In this document: positions 30,301-31,987 of the stretch, in pieces
How positions within the stretch are numbered: the first letter of the stretch is position 1
Layout of the letters: each line of letters starts with the position of its first letter
Source: Rubripirellula obstinata
GTDB lineage: Bacteria; Planctomycetota; Planctomycetia; Pirellulales; Pirellulaceae
Assembly: GCF_001642955.1 (NCBI RefSeq)
Contig: NZ_LWSK01000029.1
Span: 1 to 53,841 of the forward strand
Reading direction: 5' to 3'
DNA: 53,841 bases
The notes under the pieces: generated by a model
Databases searched by the model: none
Told to the model about the DNA's origin: nothing
What the model saw: only the letters and a program-made list of their open reading frames with translations
Program-made: the position numbers and the translations under genes

Positions 30301-31987
30301 CGTCATCAAAATCGCCGTCTTGATTCCAATCAATCCAGGCGGTGATCGAGTTGTTGCCGTCGTCTTGGATGGTGACGGACAGTGTGTTGGTTTGCCCGAT
30401 TTCGACCGACGCCGTTTGGGCGGTGTAGTTGCCGTAGGCGTTGCCGTCTTGACCGCTCGTGTTGTCGATGCCCGCGAACGTGACGTTGGTGTTGAACTCG
30501 GCGGAGTTGTCTGAGCCGCCGGGATTCGAGTAACCAGTGGGCTGACCCAAATCGGCTTGCGAGTAGAGTTCCCGAATATCCGATGTGCTGAGCGCTCGCG
30601 TGTAGAGCCGCACGTCGTCGATGTTGCCGTCGAAGTCGCCCGTCGTCGCCGATTGCGCACCGATGCGCAGCGGATTGGCTGTGTTGACGTTGAGGGCTAA
30701 ACCTCCGGTCGACGAACCTTGGATCCCATTGCGATAACCGGTCACGGTCGTGCCACTCAAGGTGACCGTGGCCATCTGCCAGGTACCATCGAGTGTGGCT
30801 GCACCGAGGCCAAGGGTCGATGCGCCCGATCCCGAGTCACGCTCGAACATTAGGTTTCCGCCGCTGTTGATGAACAGCCGAAACCCGGATGAGGTCCCGC
30901 CGCCGTCGTGGTCACCGACCAAGTGCAGATCACCCGTCGGCGTGCCGTTCCACCTGTACCAAGCGCTGACCGTAAACGCACCGGTGCCGAAATCCTGAGC
31001 CGCATTGTCGGCGATCTCAAAATAGCTGTTACCGCCTGAGTCAATGCTCAACACTAGCGAGCGATCGCCAACCGCTGGATCGAAGCTAGTGATGGCCGCC
31101 GAATTCACAAGCGTGCCGTCTTGATTGCCCGCCGAATCGAGGTTAGCACCCGGCGTTTCGATCTCGTAGTGACCCACCAAGCCCGTGTTGATATCCAGCG
31201 AGCTCCGCCACGATGCCTGCGCCACGTAACCGAACGCTACATCCGTCGAAACATCGCCGACGGTGTATTCCAGAATCCAGTCACCGTCCAGGTCTTCGTG
31301 GCCGGTTGCATCGTCACTGGCGGCGACGTCGCAATTGCACACTAGCGCCAGCATCTCGATCAGGTCTTGGCCTTCGACGGTGCTGGCCAGATCGCAACCG
31401 TAGATCAACAGGTCGGCGTCGGAATCGAGCGAGTGGCCCCATCCGGCGATGTCACCGGCGTACGACGGCGCTGAATCGACATCCAATCGCGTGTTACCAA
31501 GTTGGATGCCTTCGCCATCGCCGTGACTGATCAGGTGAATCGCATCGACGCCGTGCAGTTCTGACAACGTGTCGGTGATCTGATCGATGCCGTCTCGGTC
31601 GGATGTCAAACGAACGATTAGCCACTGCGTGTCGGCTGAATCGTTGCGTAGATCACTTAGCAGCGTGTCAGCGTCTTCGACTCCTGCGTCAATGAAGACC
31701 ACTTCGATCGGTAGAGCAGGATCAAAGGTGGGCGTATCGATGGGGGCGACAATCGATGGATCATCATCGGAGGAATTAGCAGATTCGCCTTGTGGCACCG
31801 TGCTTGTAAATGCGAACTGCGCAGCATCATCGGTCAGCGCGTCTTCCAGCAACGCATCGGTGAGATCGGCGTCGGCTTCTTGAAGTCCGTCAAGTCCCTC
31901 CAAGCCCTCGCCGCTAAGTAGCACGCGGTCTTCGAGCGGGTAGAAATCAAACGTTCGTTTGTTCTTCTTGGCCACAGTTGGTTCCAT
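356..31987 (-). CDS. Giant LEPR-XLL/DUF4347 modular surface protein, about 10,543 aa
   Basis: This is one uninterrupted frame encoding a protein of roughly a megadalton. I chose the ATG at 31987 because it puts the motif LEDRVLLS at residues 18-25, where LEPR-XLL leaders normally sit; a GTG at 32038 would add 17 residues. Approximate order: DUF4347 (93-255), LamG, GEVED, LamG, beta-helix, LamG, C-type lectin, LamG, carbohydrate-binding-like, C-type lectin, LamG, cadherin-like, two LamG, beta-helix, SdrD-B, beta-helix, cadherin-like, ten VCBS, two beta-solenoids, VCBS and cadherin-like repeats, a Pro/Glu/Asn linker and a C-terminal hydrophobic tail (10479-10525). Reading through it I noticed cysteines only in DUF4347. 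Families of this kind are surface adhesins or matrix proteins; binding carbohydrate or calcium is inferred from the modules. The divergent TolC/HlyD/M50 operon next door is its likely export apparatus. Confidence 0.93.
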   Translation of the reverse strand: MEPTVAKKNKRTFDFYPLEDRVLLSGEGLEGLDGLQEADADLTDALLEDALTDDAAQFAFTSTVPQGESANSSDDDPSIVAPIDTPTFDPALPIEVVFIDAGVEDADTLLSDLRNDSADTQWLIVRLTSDRDGIDQITDTLSELHGVDAIHLISHGDGEGIQLGNTRLDVDSAPSYAGDIAGWGHSLDSDADLLIYGCDLASTVEGQDLIEMLALVCNCDVAASDDATGHEDLDGDWILEYTVGDVSTDVAFGYVAQASWRSSLDINTGLVGHYEIETPGANLDSAGNQDGTLVNSAAITSFDPAVGDRSLVLSIDSGGNSYFEIADNAAQDFGTGAFTVSAWYRWNGTPTGDLHLVGDHDGGGTSSGFRLFINSGGNLMFERDSGSGASTLGLGAATLDGTWQMATVTLSGTTVTGYRNGIQGSSTGGLALNVNTANPLRIGAQSATTGDFDGNIDDVRLYTRALSTSDIRELYSQADLGQPTGYSNPGGSDNSAEFNTNVTFAGIDNTSGQDGNAYGNYTAQTASVEIGQTNTLSVTIQDDGNNSITAWIDWNQDGDFDDVDEEFIVASGVNVAGPHTIDITTPSSALLGTTIMRIGMAFDAAPGPDGGVSFGEYEDYSVNVVASDPLLDDLAVHLEFEDGTGTIANDSTDNNNDGTLINGTAFVSGTVGAGAVDFTPDTGGQSHIEIASSATSTIGSEDFSLAFWVNPNSTSTTSRLIHDVQGNGYDLIFLGNNMRFTVDGTGGTRMVAAAVTLDTWQHVTLTRQSTGVSIYIDGTLASSTTGATGDITNTSDLILGAQSQSALGIEAQMDDFRLYKRALTSTDAAALTALKNITDVTVTTTLDTNNGDTSSLEALIADDGGDGISLREAIIATNNTAGLNSIFFDIGTGVQTITLGSILPAITDALTIDGTSQGGYTVSPLIFLNDGATIATGLHLAAGSDGSTIRAIGVGGFGTQGIFVESSNNTIRDSYIGVDSTGIAANANAMGIELFGDGNTIVDNVVSGNTEYGLHLLDSNNNTIQGNYVGVDATGNAALGNSDDGIRINGSSNNTIGGDRTAGQGNVISGNLGVETDGIEILNASDNNQIFGNFIGTNFDGTADLGNARNGITLWNGPDGTEIGGIGTGQGNIISGNADFAIFAGATTADVVTNTNVVANLIGLAANGNTILANDSGGIYADLGVKDFRIGGATVAHRNIISGNGSSGISVFSGANNVTIEGNYIGTDATGELDRGNNAYGISISGGSNITIRDNVISWNDGMGINVSSSTSVTIQGNLIGLDDDGDTAAFNTGSAIEISGSSSAIKIGGDQPGNRNVIAGDNVTTPVNLIGIYGGTGVVIEGNYLGTDITGNTVVGGGGTVIAVNGADGVKIGGDEANRGNVIGGGLYSGIHISNATGTFIQGNSIGVGADGTSDIGNGASGIQLQTTALSTLIGGATALAGNTITNNHGSGVASQSSTIVGTTIRRNSIHENNGHGIDLGQDGPIANTTQVFPTITSVESNDGTAVKVSGTVSSVANTDVIIDLYSNPTGNDPWMHEGETWIGSVTVTTDGSGNATFDATVFADVAVSGDYVSATATAADGSTSEFTAQTAPTLVANFTPTDLQITSAGGGLQLNDDGGNDAYLIADDGGAILGGLTAVTIEVDISTSNTLDQGLFSYASPDGSTNELLLYFNAAGKFSVRVANVNMVSAGDYSYLRDGNPHTVGVNWDSATGDVNLYVDGQFQETVTGSSQGTTLDGNGVLVLGNDQDSVGGSFQATQAFRGTLNRVRVFDDVRTNEQMAASYRSELPHDEAGMIAQWNFDNLSTDGVITESVSGNNLTVRHTSETGFTANEPSLILTLDENALDGTVVGAVVGTDLEREAQIASLLAADSTLRYSAETGKFYQLLSSEESTFAAANTAASGTSLGGVAGQLVTIRSANENEFVREIATSGSIAVWLGASDQTVEGEWRWQEGGSDADEFYRGNATNGYRTGGYENFIASEPQNGFPEEDYAVLIRNFGQWRDTGTFASHVIVEWNADEVLDVTNALTYTIDSQTVAGAFEIDADSGQIRVLDGLLLDSDTQATHTITVQVSDGTNSYNENFTVSLNDLVEDNNAPTNLSSGIELNTDGGNDAYLIANDGGAFLGGLNQFSVEVSLTNAGGRFDLFSYANSVDPNNAIRFGINDSNLFRFHLNGILYTGTVNYEHLLSGEQANFAFTWDNTNGDWATYIDGQLIETGTGAGVGWTVSGGVGDGSLVLGNDQDSVGGGFNPDVAFMGTLHDVRIWNEVRSEAEIALNHQQKFDSGSLPSGLIANWQMNGFNGSNEVVDVVSANNLSIGHATGTGFIASTPTDDLHISENAIAGSTVGFVVPTDPDASQDIVSDGLFTESAPATGSFSTIAAGSTFGGWTVGDDASVFLATDMEPPPSGGYGISLDRVGSLVYQDLATVAGKQYQVVFDHAGGFGDGVVDHVTTRVSAGGVSDDFTFEKPDGLSYANKMGWETRSLQFTADDETTRLTFASTIESLADSGFIAGIRVIEIPHAVSTILNNDPTLDYDAATGKFYRAVNIATDFASAQADAIGSQLNGVSGQLLTVRSAYENELARNFEASGNQIWLGGSDVETEGTFRWFDGDQAGDTFWTGGVSGSAVTGQYANFPSTQPDNFVGVQDHVILVKGNGTWDDVGGTATTPTYVIEWDASEVLSNFTFNLTDDADGRFRINQSTGEITVDDGSMIDFETATSHNVSIEVTDAAGNSRTESLSITVDNELDANQTVPGSLSVVEEGTLTFTSGTATEVSVSDSIGGINSPLRVTLSVNDGVLNLSQTTGLTIVAGSNNSGSLVIDGTESDINAALNNMTFTPDVDFNGNVSLEMTTTFASVVDLDGQYTFDGGNASDQSPGTAQDGTFQGNATTIIDPQRGEVLSLDGDRDFVEIPGTFDNPSNVTLAAWINPTLAGDQEIISLGDNIALRVRSSGQIHGIYYDNGGFNQLFSTVNVPTSQWSHVAITFDDAANTVRLYINGVEVQSATENDSLVYSRGTNTFIGAHGFGSTGFDYNGRIDDARVYTRALSAAEIADLTGDQVPPTSESTVTDTVAITVTNVNDAPTISSGFESYVGDFGGSTTHTELGKGTVIADNRIEVDHNQTYDLSAIVSAANIDPTETHYLGFISYDSDGNAITGNQVGLTPGSAQTTLAVDLQPGDTVIELADASGWYNGNSDNGHALAWYGYTNSDGFTYADYTYTRNIEFDLWESGDVDYATNTITLTNPWSGPTLRAGDAVGNAQSQIGTYQYVLLSNEAVSGTPTELTATIGGGTSGGSSTLFRHGTASIAPLILANFRSTATELTISDFTITANQGTTIFTEDGGPIAISDADFAITDPDDTFAESVTITLTNGRIGDILNVNETAINALGISVSGIPAGNLTADGSITLTLTSDTPESVTFQDYQDAIELITFENDNQDPDTTDRTLTFVVNDGDVDSATETLVVKVHAVDDAPIVSTTPRNPTFTEGANPIGVFIGTSINTVEFGDRVGSFEISIAGLADGAHEQYRINNELIELVDGNQGTTNSNGFEYSVSVNAGVATLTISDEVGFGAGTAANIISNSAYRNTSEAPTEGTRTVTLESVTEFEQDGVNDTTIVGTQSVITIVAVNDGPVAFDDPGVFEGVNSHNPVSHWKFGESTGTNANDIGSANNDATYIGGTLGNPGAINGNSDTAVYLDGTEYIEVAHNADYLLDNGTISLWFNKNSGVGRQDLFSKDANGLGDGGHLSLYLNAADQLEVRYQTVSTSHIITSSTSVAHQTWHHAAVSFGAGGLSLYLDGVEVGTDPVTGGWGTTSGGTGNAEAIAIGASRQSSTPGTWDTVTNHFIGDIDEVAIIDGQLDASAVQALFLNGSASAGTPVDLAADSDSIGFYRLGESTGTNAGNEAGANDGTYSNVTLGQPGASTDGNTAADFNGTNSHVDLGTLDVNGTGITMSAWINADDFGSTDARIISKADGTAEAQHTWMLSTDDVGGDMVLRMRLSAGGTTDTLLANDVALQAGNWYHVAGTYDQTSGLMRMYVNGILVQQQSHSVGGAVDQDPTQSAWIGANPDGSNYFDGKIDEVAILQRELSVEEVYYLATGRTNYIVDEDSAINIDAASGVLANDTDAENDSLTVTEVNSVAASVGNQITLASGARVTLNADGSFDYDASGAFDHLAPGATTTDTFDYTVSDGNGGTDIGTVTVTITGENDEQVVTTNAGITVNENSATNVITAAMLETTDADNTAADLTYTITDTVDNGTLRVSGTVLGVNDTFTQADIDGGLITYDHDGTETASDTFSFSVDDAIGTPITGTFNVTVNPVNDNSPVITSNGGGATATLTINETISTVTTVTVSDADVPAQTINYTISGADSDDFTIDASGNLSFAAAPDFENPTDANGNNVYVFTVTVSDGTNTDSQLFNITVIDVSATSLVVTTTADTDDTGLGASYTIEQLNAVGGGTDGFVSLREAIIAANTTTGADSITFGIATSDTGYTSVPAGEDYWTINVGGALPTITDAVTIDGTSQAPAAGVPVIELTGDGNSHGLVLSNHTGSEIRGLVLNNFADAFKLDGGGDHVIAGNYIGTNITGDAAASNGSGVNINGSTNVTVGGIGLNDGNVISGNTSNAVRVRSGATGFSLLGNLIGLSVDGENDIANGSTGLFIDAANAVIGQTGAGNVIAASASNLLYLGSGSVNATVQDNIIGSNASGTETYSTSFHAILSYGDNVLIDANTITGKITGIRQDGDGGVISANTISQIGSTGIIVTGDTRISANVFSNIGSTRISVAGLGANDGDLIDANVNDGMDHPILTSVQLVGTTLSLDGFIGVTAGDTDFANARVEFFNDTDGSFLGFLTTDANGLFSGDLTVSGLTINDTVSATATSNNGTGLTSEFGASTEVNAPVVIVNNVTTPLDEGSTGNVITTAMLQATDADNTDAELVYTITSIPTNGTLRISGVALAANATFTQADIDAGRLTYDHDGSETTSDTFDFSVTDGNGSTQTGTFNATINPINDAPSGTDATITILEDSTYVLTAADFGYSDIEGDAFDRVYIDTLPTSGQLLFSGSTFTAPNSITKVDLDAGLLTFVPTSGSNGSGYDSFTFTVADDGGTANGGLDRDQTANTITFDVTVAHRIEGNVLEDVNGDSILADAVGADGATVYLYQDADDNNVISAGDTLFATTTTDTGGFYSFSSLLDDTYFVVVDSSTIVSSNGLNSGFTQADIRAEQTYGVAGAASGIGFQPVDGSNFGGRDAGTTDDASSLLTAQHVTRVIVSGNDVGNIDAGFSFNVVTGVSDSGQGSLRQFVDNANAIAGGNAMRFVPGVATNTTDGSGNDWWTIQLASNLRTIADAGTILDGTAFSSADGTTVLDSNAGQIGSGGTVGLGADGVLGTGDDVTIAQFDRTELEIVGASTSGNVIVSTADDVELRDLAIRKLANAAVSSNIVSITGDNNTVADSLIGVSADGTTFAATGTNSSLVSANTALNLTFAGNYIGFAGSGGISAASIIASNGASFVGNEFDGQFQFGLSAYSSDFNVSGNLVDGVLAGFGIGTFYGPHDNISVTNNTVRNTTGYAAIAAGWGSSDMTISSNIVHNNTNGIEIRHNDAEPLDEPVNIVVSMNSTFNNADNGINIADTGANDGVLDTDSSNDGIDHPIITNANLIGTDLTLSGYVGTAPGDTDFANARIEFFESDGGGEGQRYLGFLTTDANGNYSGTLTVTGVVDTDAIVATATLTGIGTSEFGNEFGVNVSPINNVPATQNATEDTVHSITGLSVGDADTNVTSVQLSVNSGTISVTLDGSATITAGADDSTTLTVSGTQAEINATLATLQYLGDLNFAGTDTLSIVSTDAGGLTDSDSVTINVAAVNDDPRNAGSLPSAVTVTEDVLSDVDLSAINLQDPDDAGNDLVVTLTTSTGGELFATTGGGVIVTGDGTGSLTLTGSQSSLNTFLNTASNIQYRHSVSHTEGNASDTIAVVFNDQGNTGSGGGTDIAIGSVAVDITPVNDSPNAIVAGNGPNLITNGSFESGSTGWMFTGNAGVSTNPATDGNHAVAFGGGNMPNNAVVSQAITTTIGQTYTIRFDHWAIRGTPDGSTQSLNVQAIGSATLLDRDVASVVHNISGGVTDFGNHSYTFVADSTSTTIQFTDISTETSGIDGYLDDVRVYQSVPALTVAENSANGTFIGAASGSDPDRTDQFAYTLDNNAGGRFVIDDRTGEITVADSSQLNHEANTSHSITVRVTDDAGEFTTQAFTVNVTDVNEAPVIATPSPQTATEDVTLAITGVSIADDDTNVTSVQISVNNGDLNVTLDGSATISSGANDSSALTIAGTQAEINATIASINYTGDANFNGIDTLTITATDGGSLTDVKTVSITVDPFNDAPTLTGGSTVTLAGTNEDTVSTGSSVASIFASAGGNDVDASSLSGIAVTALTGNGTWQYSTDGTNWTDFGSVSSTSALLLTSTSQVRYSPDGIDGETATFAFIGWDQTTSTGSSNGSPSLVDPTGNQGGTNEFSTESATASMVITPVNDAVIAVADTGDATEAGGIANATVGSNATGNVLANDTEVDPGDVLNVTGVAVGVQASAAGNIASAVTGTYGAITINADGDYTYVVDETNPIVQALRTSSNAITDTFTYTVTDTGGATSSTQVVITIDGQNDAPVAVADTTIAVEAGGLANADSGTNPTGSVLTNDTDVDAGDSKTVTGVLAGVQASAATNVGTSVAGTYGAITINSNGSFSYIVDNSNAAVEALRTSSDTLDDIFTYTMTDDAGLESTTQITVTIQGQNDDPGAVDDGLTAVESGGVSNATAGSNGTGNVLTNDTDIDDSDGQTIVGVDSGSQSIASGNVGSGVAGTYGTLTIDSTGNATYVVNESNAAVQSLRTVSDFLTETFTYTMQDASGADSTAEVTITITGQNDAPVAVANVATAIEASGMNNNISGTDPTGNVLTNDTDVDANDNKTVVGVAVGVQASAAGNVGSAVTGTYGSISIASDGSYTYTVDNDNAAVDGLLDGESLTETFSYTMSDTTGLESTTQIVITIDGRTDLPVAEADTDTAVESGGVANATPGTNPSGNVLTNDASNDGKVVIGVDPGTTGTATGDVGVTVVGTYGSVVIGANGDFTYTLDNTNPAVEALRTSGNQVTDVFTYTMEDNANNTSTTQLTITVDGQNDAIIAIADVDTAVESGGLNNGTAGSDATGNLVDNDTDVDFGDTKTVVGVQLGTHTSTSGSVGASVAGNYGSIVINNDGSYTYTINETLAAVQSLRTATETLTETYSYTVTDTAGTTSTTQVVITIQGGNDTPTAVVDTATAFEAGGIANGTAGTNPTGNVLDNDTDVDADDTQTVTGVAVGIQTSAAGNVGSTVTGSYGSITIASDGTYTYTVDNSNATVQALRTSGQFASDTFTYTFEDTDGLQSTTQITVTVRGANDAIVATADTMTATEAGGTANGVAGTNPSTNVLANDTDVDAGDTMNVSGVAAGNVSAASGNVGTSVAGLYGSIQIASDGTATYTVDNSNTAVQELLNSGETLTDVFTYTAQDTSGAETSTQVTVTIQGANDAPVAIADAGTADESGGIANATAGNNATGNVLTNDNPVDSGDDHTVTGVAVGVQASAAGNVGSGLIGTFGTITINSDGSYTYVIDESNTDVQALRTSSHTLSEVFSYTTEDTAGLASTSQITITIRGANDNPVAVFDTVTAVEAGGVANATAGTDPTGNVLDNDTDVDASDSRTVTGNIIGSATGAVGTSVAGSYGSITINTDGSFSYVVDNSNATVEALGSASDTIDDVFTYTITDAAGATSSSQITVTIQGQNDAPIVVGPNTATVVESGSLAFSAADAGLIDTTDFDGDILTVTLTANHASIAIAQTTGLTLIDADGTDGTLQFSGTAANIDAALDGLDYDSQAGYNGNASLIVSVDDGSLTDSTSIAITVTPGTTTFTWDGGGTTNDWSDADNWDHDLVPEADDVVVFNVTSVKDSTIDTAFAGGVGSIIVDAAYTGDLLMLRNLDVAGNADWSGTGTFDLNNQTLDVDGNLNIDGLFDARNASVAIAGDLTAGNSRIFAGNSNFTFDGSANQTIDSGSTLGNVTFASAGEVTLASDLSVFGSLVRSSGTVDASGVEVSLQSSTGSVIDVAGVTFNDFVFRADGVTTLQSDVDVDGTFTTSVITTVNGGRFLLGGDVTLGHNTATGTTEYVLDGTGNQTLAANGTGGSTLTDLRINKASGDATMTGRLNLLGDLIHDQGNTIATGLNLHLTGTNAGTIDGGIGAINSLTINTSGAKTIDGDLTVNGATTITAAQTINGGKIILLGDVDTLDGDYTGTTVFEIGGANDQSISSGGDTGILRNLVINKTGGTATLTEDANFRGGFTYQAGSFDSGANEIGFGGSGLNIDAGALQLGNVAFTADADGDITGDLNVNQLNLNSINSLDGGEIQVRGNLIGIDTTVDGTTAIRLVGNGDQNISVADTTDGDLFIDKASGTVYLNADLTLDGTSQRLVIADGSLWTAGHTVSTTAGVVVQSGSTLTHGGDITGDLTIESGGRLRTIVNDPAGDQATRRDVSGSLTIQAGTTWQLSLLNNTVGGFVDNVLTYGTKNGDFDNIQTLNNSGGLVAYVEDDPANNAIDLFLNSAPTGTINDVAVDEDAADTVIDLDAAFSDAEHADSELTYTLVGYSDPALLDSATIDDAAGTLTLDYAADQFGTYQMTVRATDVRGEFTDVTFDVTVNPINDAPIVTGPPAATVGEGQTLTFDSATVGVIDTLDIDTTNLTVTLTANRAALTLSQTSGLTLTDGDGSDGTLAFSGSQADIDAALDGLTYASVSGFNGSASLVVSASDGFLSDSHTVDVTVAPGQSVFHWIGGGGDNLFSNAANWDLGIVPQADDVVIFDGNSTTSAVVDSAFTDAAVWEILAKASFTHTLSTNIDFVVSGNVDIFGGSFNTANDQLNIGGDFTQTGGSVVTTDSAWILDGAGDQALDAINSLDDLTISTAGTLTIGSDLSLTGNLTHTSGNVDFGTHQVNLSGNANQSVDAAGLTFHDFQFNNGSGVTIVGGLNIDGDLLISDVANISGQNLNIAGDLTINDTNWTGSSVLVLDGITDQTVSGVSGYNVQHLEIDKTAGIATLDGDMSLRGNLLNNNGTVDASTLDLTIVGSNNGMIHGSIGPVNTLTISNTGIRNFFGDLEVNDQLSLAIVGTLNNGKIVALGDVLLSDTDYDGSTIIEIGGSADQTVSATSASSLLRNAVINKTGGTATFTGDHRVTGSLTHTAGATDFTGVTTQFAGGGLVLDTDGMTFDDVEFSSNATVLLQSDLNIGGDLNIISLAQNSIGNVGNVFVAGDLTSSDSQVIADFDITLNGTGNQTIFGNDFTNADIIIDKASGIATLGSNLGVGLSINQLRLIDGTLNMAGNTIGTQNGVIVDGAILQGGGEIIDDLEIGTNATLALDVTSTSVFETIVVGGMATLDSTSTLQLDVNGITAGGLLDDLVASTSLTGTFGTINILGDTIGIVPFVTYDSPTGNVDLYLNTEATGTINDVNVDEDAPNTVIDLAAAFSDLEQTDSELTYAIIGNTNPSLFNSLNLNNTADTLTIDYADNVNGTSDITVRVSDGYETIDVTFTVTVNSVNDAPVASDDTNAAIEDGSVISGTLTATDNDPGDTLTYTLVTNTNEGTATVNPDGSYTFDPGADFQDLAAGETRDVTFTYRATDDGTGNLSDDATVTITVTGTNDGPVAQAATDTAIEDGAVVTGTLSETDIDTNDTHTYSLITDTAEGSVTIQPNGDYAFDPGADFQDLAAGETRDVTFTYEVQDNNGATSRAVVTITVTGINDTPIAQAATDTAIEDGAVVNGTLSETDADTNDTHTYSLITDTAEGSVTIQPNGNYAFDPGADFQDLAAGETRDVTFTYEVQDNNGATSQAVVTITVTGTNDGPVAVSDTATATEAGGVNNATSGVNPSGSVITNDTDADSSNSQTVVGVAADVQTSTSGNVGSGVAGQYGTLTINSDGTYSYLVDNNNASVEILRTSSDTLDDIFTYTIVDNDGSQSTAQVTVTIQGANDNPHDLSATGLSVIENAGFGDAVGSVTTSDIDLGDAFTYALSDSAAGRFAIDNAGNITVANPAGLDFENAVSHSIEVEVTDLAGGTYRETFTVSINDFDEFDVGTPIDVDAGINQVLENVTGGTVGITTMATDDDGTNNTVTYFLADDDSGRFTIDQATGVVTTAVFLDFETQMSHSIVVEARSSDGSSSQQAFTINVLDANEAPVAFGESYSLNANSSLNLGNPGVVGNDIDIDGDSLSSIITSSPSNGTLVQLANGSIVYTPNAGFFGTDSFTYQATDGSLQSNVATVTLNVDAVPPPVEPDPEPEPEPEPEIETDPEMEDPDGQEGANGPEQKGDNESNSNSQNNNDNINNQGIQAVGQHGSSFNGFNKSFLSESQSLGGRSGTLHVIAGFEFKSDELLHDYEVQNRIRNVIASQPVDWHQWEEPPADEETSYEFIVGSAGSAAGLFSIGYVLWALRGGAFFTAVASSMPSWRIVDPTAILSASSGSNKKDDEVDGMLG
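413..553 (-). other. C-terminal hydrophobic tail of the giant protein
   Basis: Residues about 10479-10525 form one membrane-spanning segment (FIVGSAGSAAGLFSIGYVLW), then ALRGGAFF and the motif PSWRIVDP. A short charged tail (KKDDEVD) ends the protein. I recall similar G-Y-V-L-W-x-x-R-G-G and P-x-W-x-x-x-D-P tails on other LEPR-XLL giants; that is recollection, not a search. A polar Asn/Gln/Glu linker precedes the tail. It is not an LPXTG, RTX or PEP-CTERM signal. Confidence 0.7.
2281..2880 (-). repeat. Two nearly identical 300-bp direct repeats (VCBS-type)
   Basis: Bases 2281-2580 and 2581-2880 align without gaps at exactly 300 bp. I count 25 differences in 300 (about 92% identity), most of them in the last 60 bp. 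Each encodes 100 residues (IEDGAVV, HTYSLITDTAEG, FDPGADFQDLAAG). A third, more diverged copy follows at about 2881-3180. Confidence 0.9.
3450..5462 (-). other. Beta-solenoid module 2
   Basis: It opens with FHWIGGGGDNLFSNAANW and PQADDVVIF and closes with NVDLYLNT, with the same internal strand pattern as module 1. The two modules are separated by a cadherin-like/VCBS-like pair and look like a duplicated unit. Confidence 0.65.
6126..8193 (-). other. Beta-solenoid module 1
   Basis: It opens with FTWDGGGTTNDW and PEADDVVVF, then has about 650 residues of short repeating strands (NLTIDG, GNQTI, LDVDGNLN types) and ends AIDLFLNS. It resembles the long beta-solenoids of haemagglutinin or autotransporter passengers. 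It is a paralogue of module 2. Confidence 0.65.
8560..12407 (-). repeat. Array of ten tandem VCBS repeats
   Basis: Ten copies of about 128 codons follow one another. Each has E(A/S)GG, GNVLTNDTDVD, GTYGSITI-like, YTYxVDNSN and a closing QNDAP or close variant. An eleventh isolated copy lies near 1860-2250. VCBS repeats are stalk or adhesion modules. Several copies contain the same 19-nt word GGCTGAAGCCTGGACTCCA on the plus strand, discussed in the findings. Confidence 0.9.
13495..13945 (-). other. Carbohydrate-binding-like module (NGSFESG type)
   Basis: It begins NLITNGSFESGSTGW and ends DGYLDDVRVYQ, the typical start and end of CBM4/9-like or DUF642-like jelly-roll domains. It sits just before a cadherin-like repeat. 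Confidence 0.65.
15065..16090 (-). other. Beta-helix 3
   Basis: It opens with GSLRQFVDNAN, a variant of the CSLREA start, followed by repeated beta-helix turns ending near DNGINIADTGAND. The adjoining sandwich segment is a copy of the one after beta-helix 2. Confidence 0.7.
16360..16590 (-). other. SdrD B-like domain
   Basis: The segment reads GNVLEDVNGDSIL, ATVYLYQDADDNN, TDTGGFYSFSSL. This matches the SdrD-B/Cna-B-like fold with Ca-binding D-x-N-x-D loops, common in stalk regions of surface proteins. Confidence 0.75.
17560..18603 (-). other. CSLREA-type beta-helix 2
   Basis: It has the same SLREAI opening as the first block, then beta-helix turns with VISGNTSNA and LIGLSVDGE type repeats. 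It is followed by a beta-sandwich segment (GDTDFANARVEFF, FLGFLTTDANG) that recurs almost unchanged after beta-helix 3, so helix plus sandwich was duplicated as a unit. Confidence 0.75.
23945..24900 (-). other. Carbohydrate-binding-like domain plus C-type-lectin-like domain 2
   Basis: At about 24900-24425 a jelly-roll-like domain shows STFGGWTVGDDASVF, YQVVFDHAGG and LTFAST, as in choice-of-anchor/DUF642-type modules. It is followed at 24384-23945 by a second C-type-lectin-like domain (TGKFYRAV, GQLLTVRSAYENE, IWLGGSD, TFRWFDG, YVIEW). The lectin-like domain is clearly a paralogue of the one at 25930-26360. Confidence 0.7.
25930..26360 (-). other. C-type-lectin-like domain 1
   Basis: The segment starts ETGKFYQLL, contains GQLVTIRSANEN, VWLGASD and EWRWQ, and closes with a V-I-V-E-W strand. 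These are the conserved landmarks of the C-type lectin fold. The usual disulfide cysteines are absent. LamG-type domains flank it. Confidence 0.75.
27536..29383 (-). other. CSLREA-type parallel beta-helix 1
   Basis: It opens with the motif SLREAI and then shows many N-V-I-S-G-N and G-N-Y-I-G-T-D type turns spaced about 22-24 residues apart. This is the signature of right-handed beta-helix (NosD/pectate-lyase-like) repeats. It ends near the sequence NNGHGIDLGQDG. Confidence 0.8.
29490..31183 (-). other. LamG - GEVED - LamG block
   Basis: LamG-like domains (concanavalin fold) lie at about 31183-30560 and 30095-29490, each ending in the typical DD-R-LY-RAL motif. Between them (30510-30115) is a GEVED domain with WIDWNQDGDF and FGEYEDYSV. 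These modules usually bind carbohydrate or mediate contacts at the cell surface. Confidence 0.8.
31223..31711 (-). other. DUF4347 domain
   Basis: Residues about 93-255. The core has a beta-strand (VEVVFID-like), then HLISHGDGEG with His155 and IYGCDLAS with Cys198. The spacing and the small residues around His and Cys resemble the dyad of caspase/CHAT-like proteases. Proteolytic activity is an inference; the family is annotated only as a domain of unknown function. Confidence 0.8.
31913..31936 (-). other. LEPR-XLL-like N-terminal motif of the giant protein
   Basis: Residues 18-25 read LEDRVLLS, matching the LEPR-XLL pattern found at the N-terminus of very large repetitive proteins in planctomycetes and proteobacteria, with Asp in place of Pro. 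A basic stretch (KKNKR, 7-11) precedes it and an acidic segment follows. No classical signal peptide is visible, so export presumably uses a dedicated route. Confidence 0.75.
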
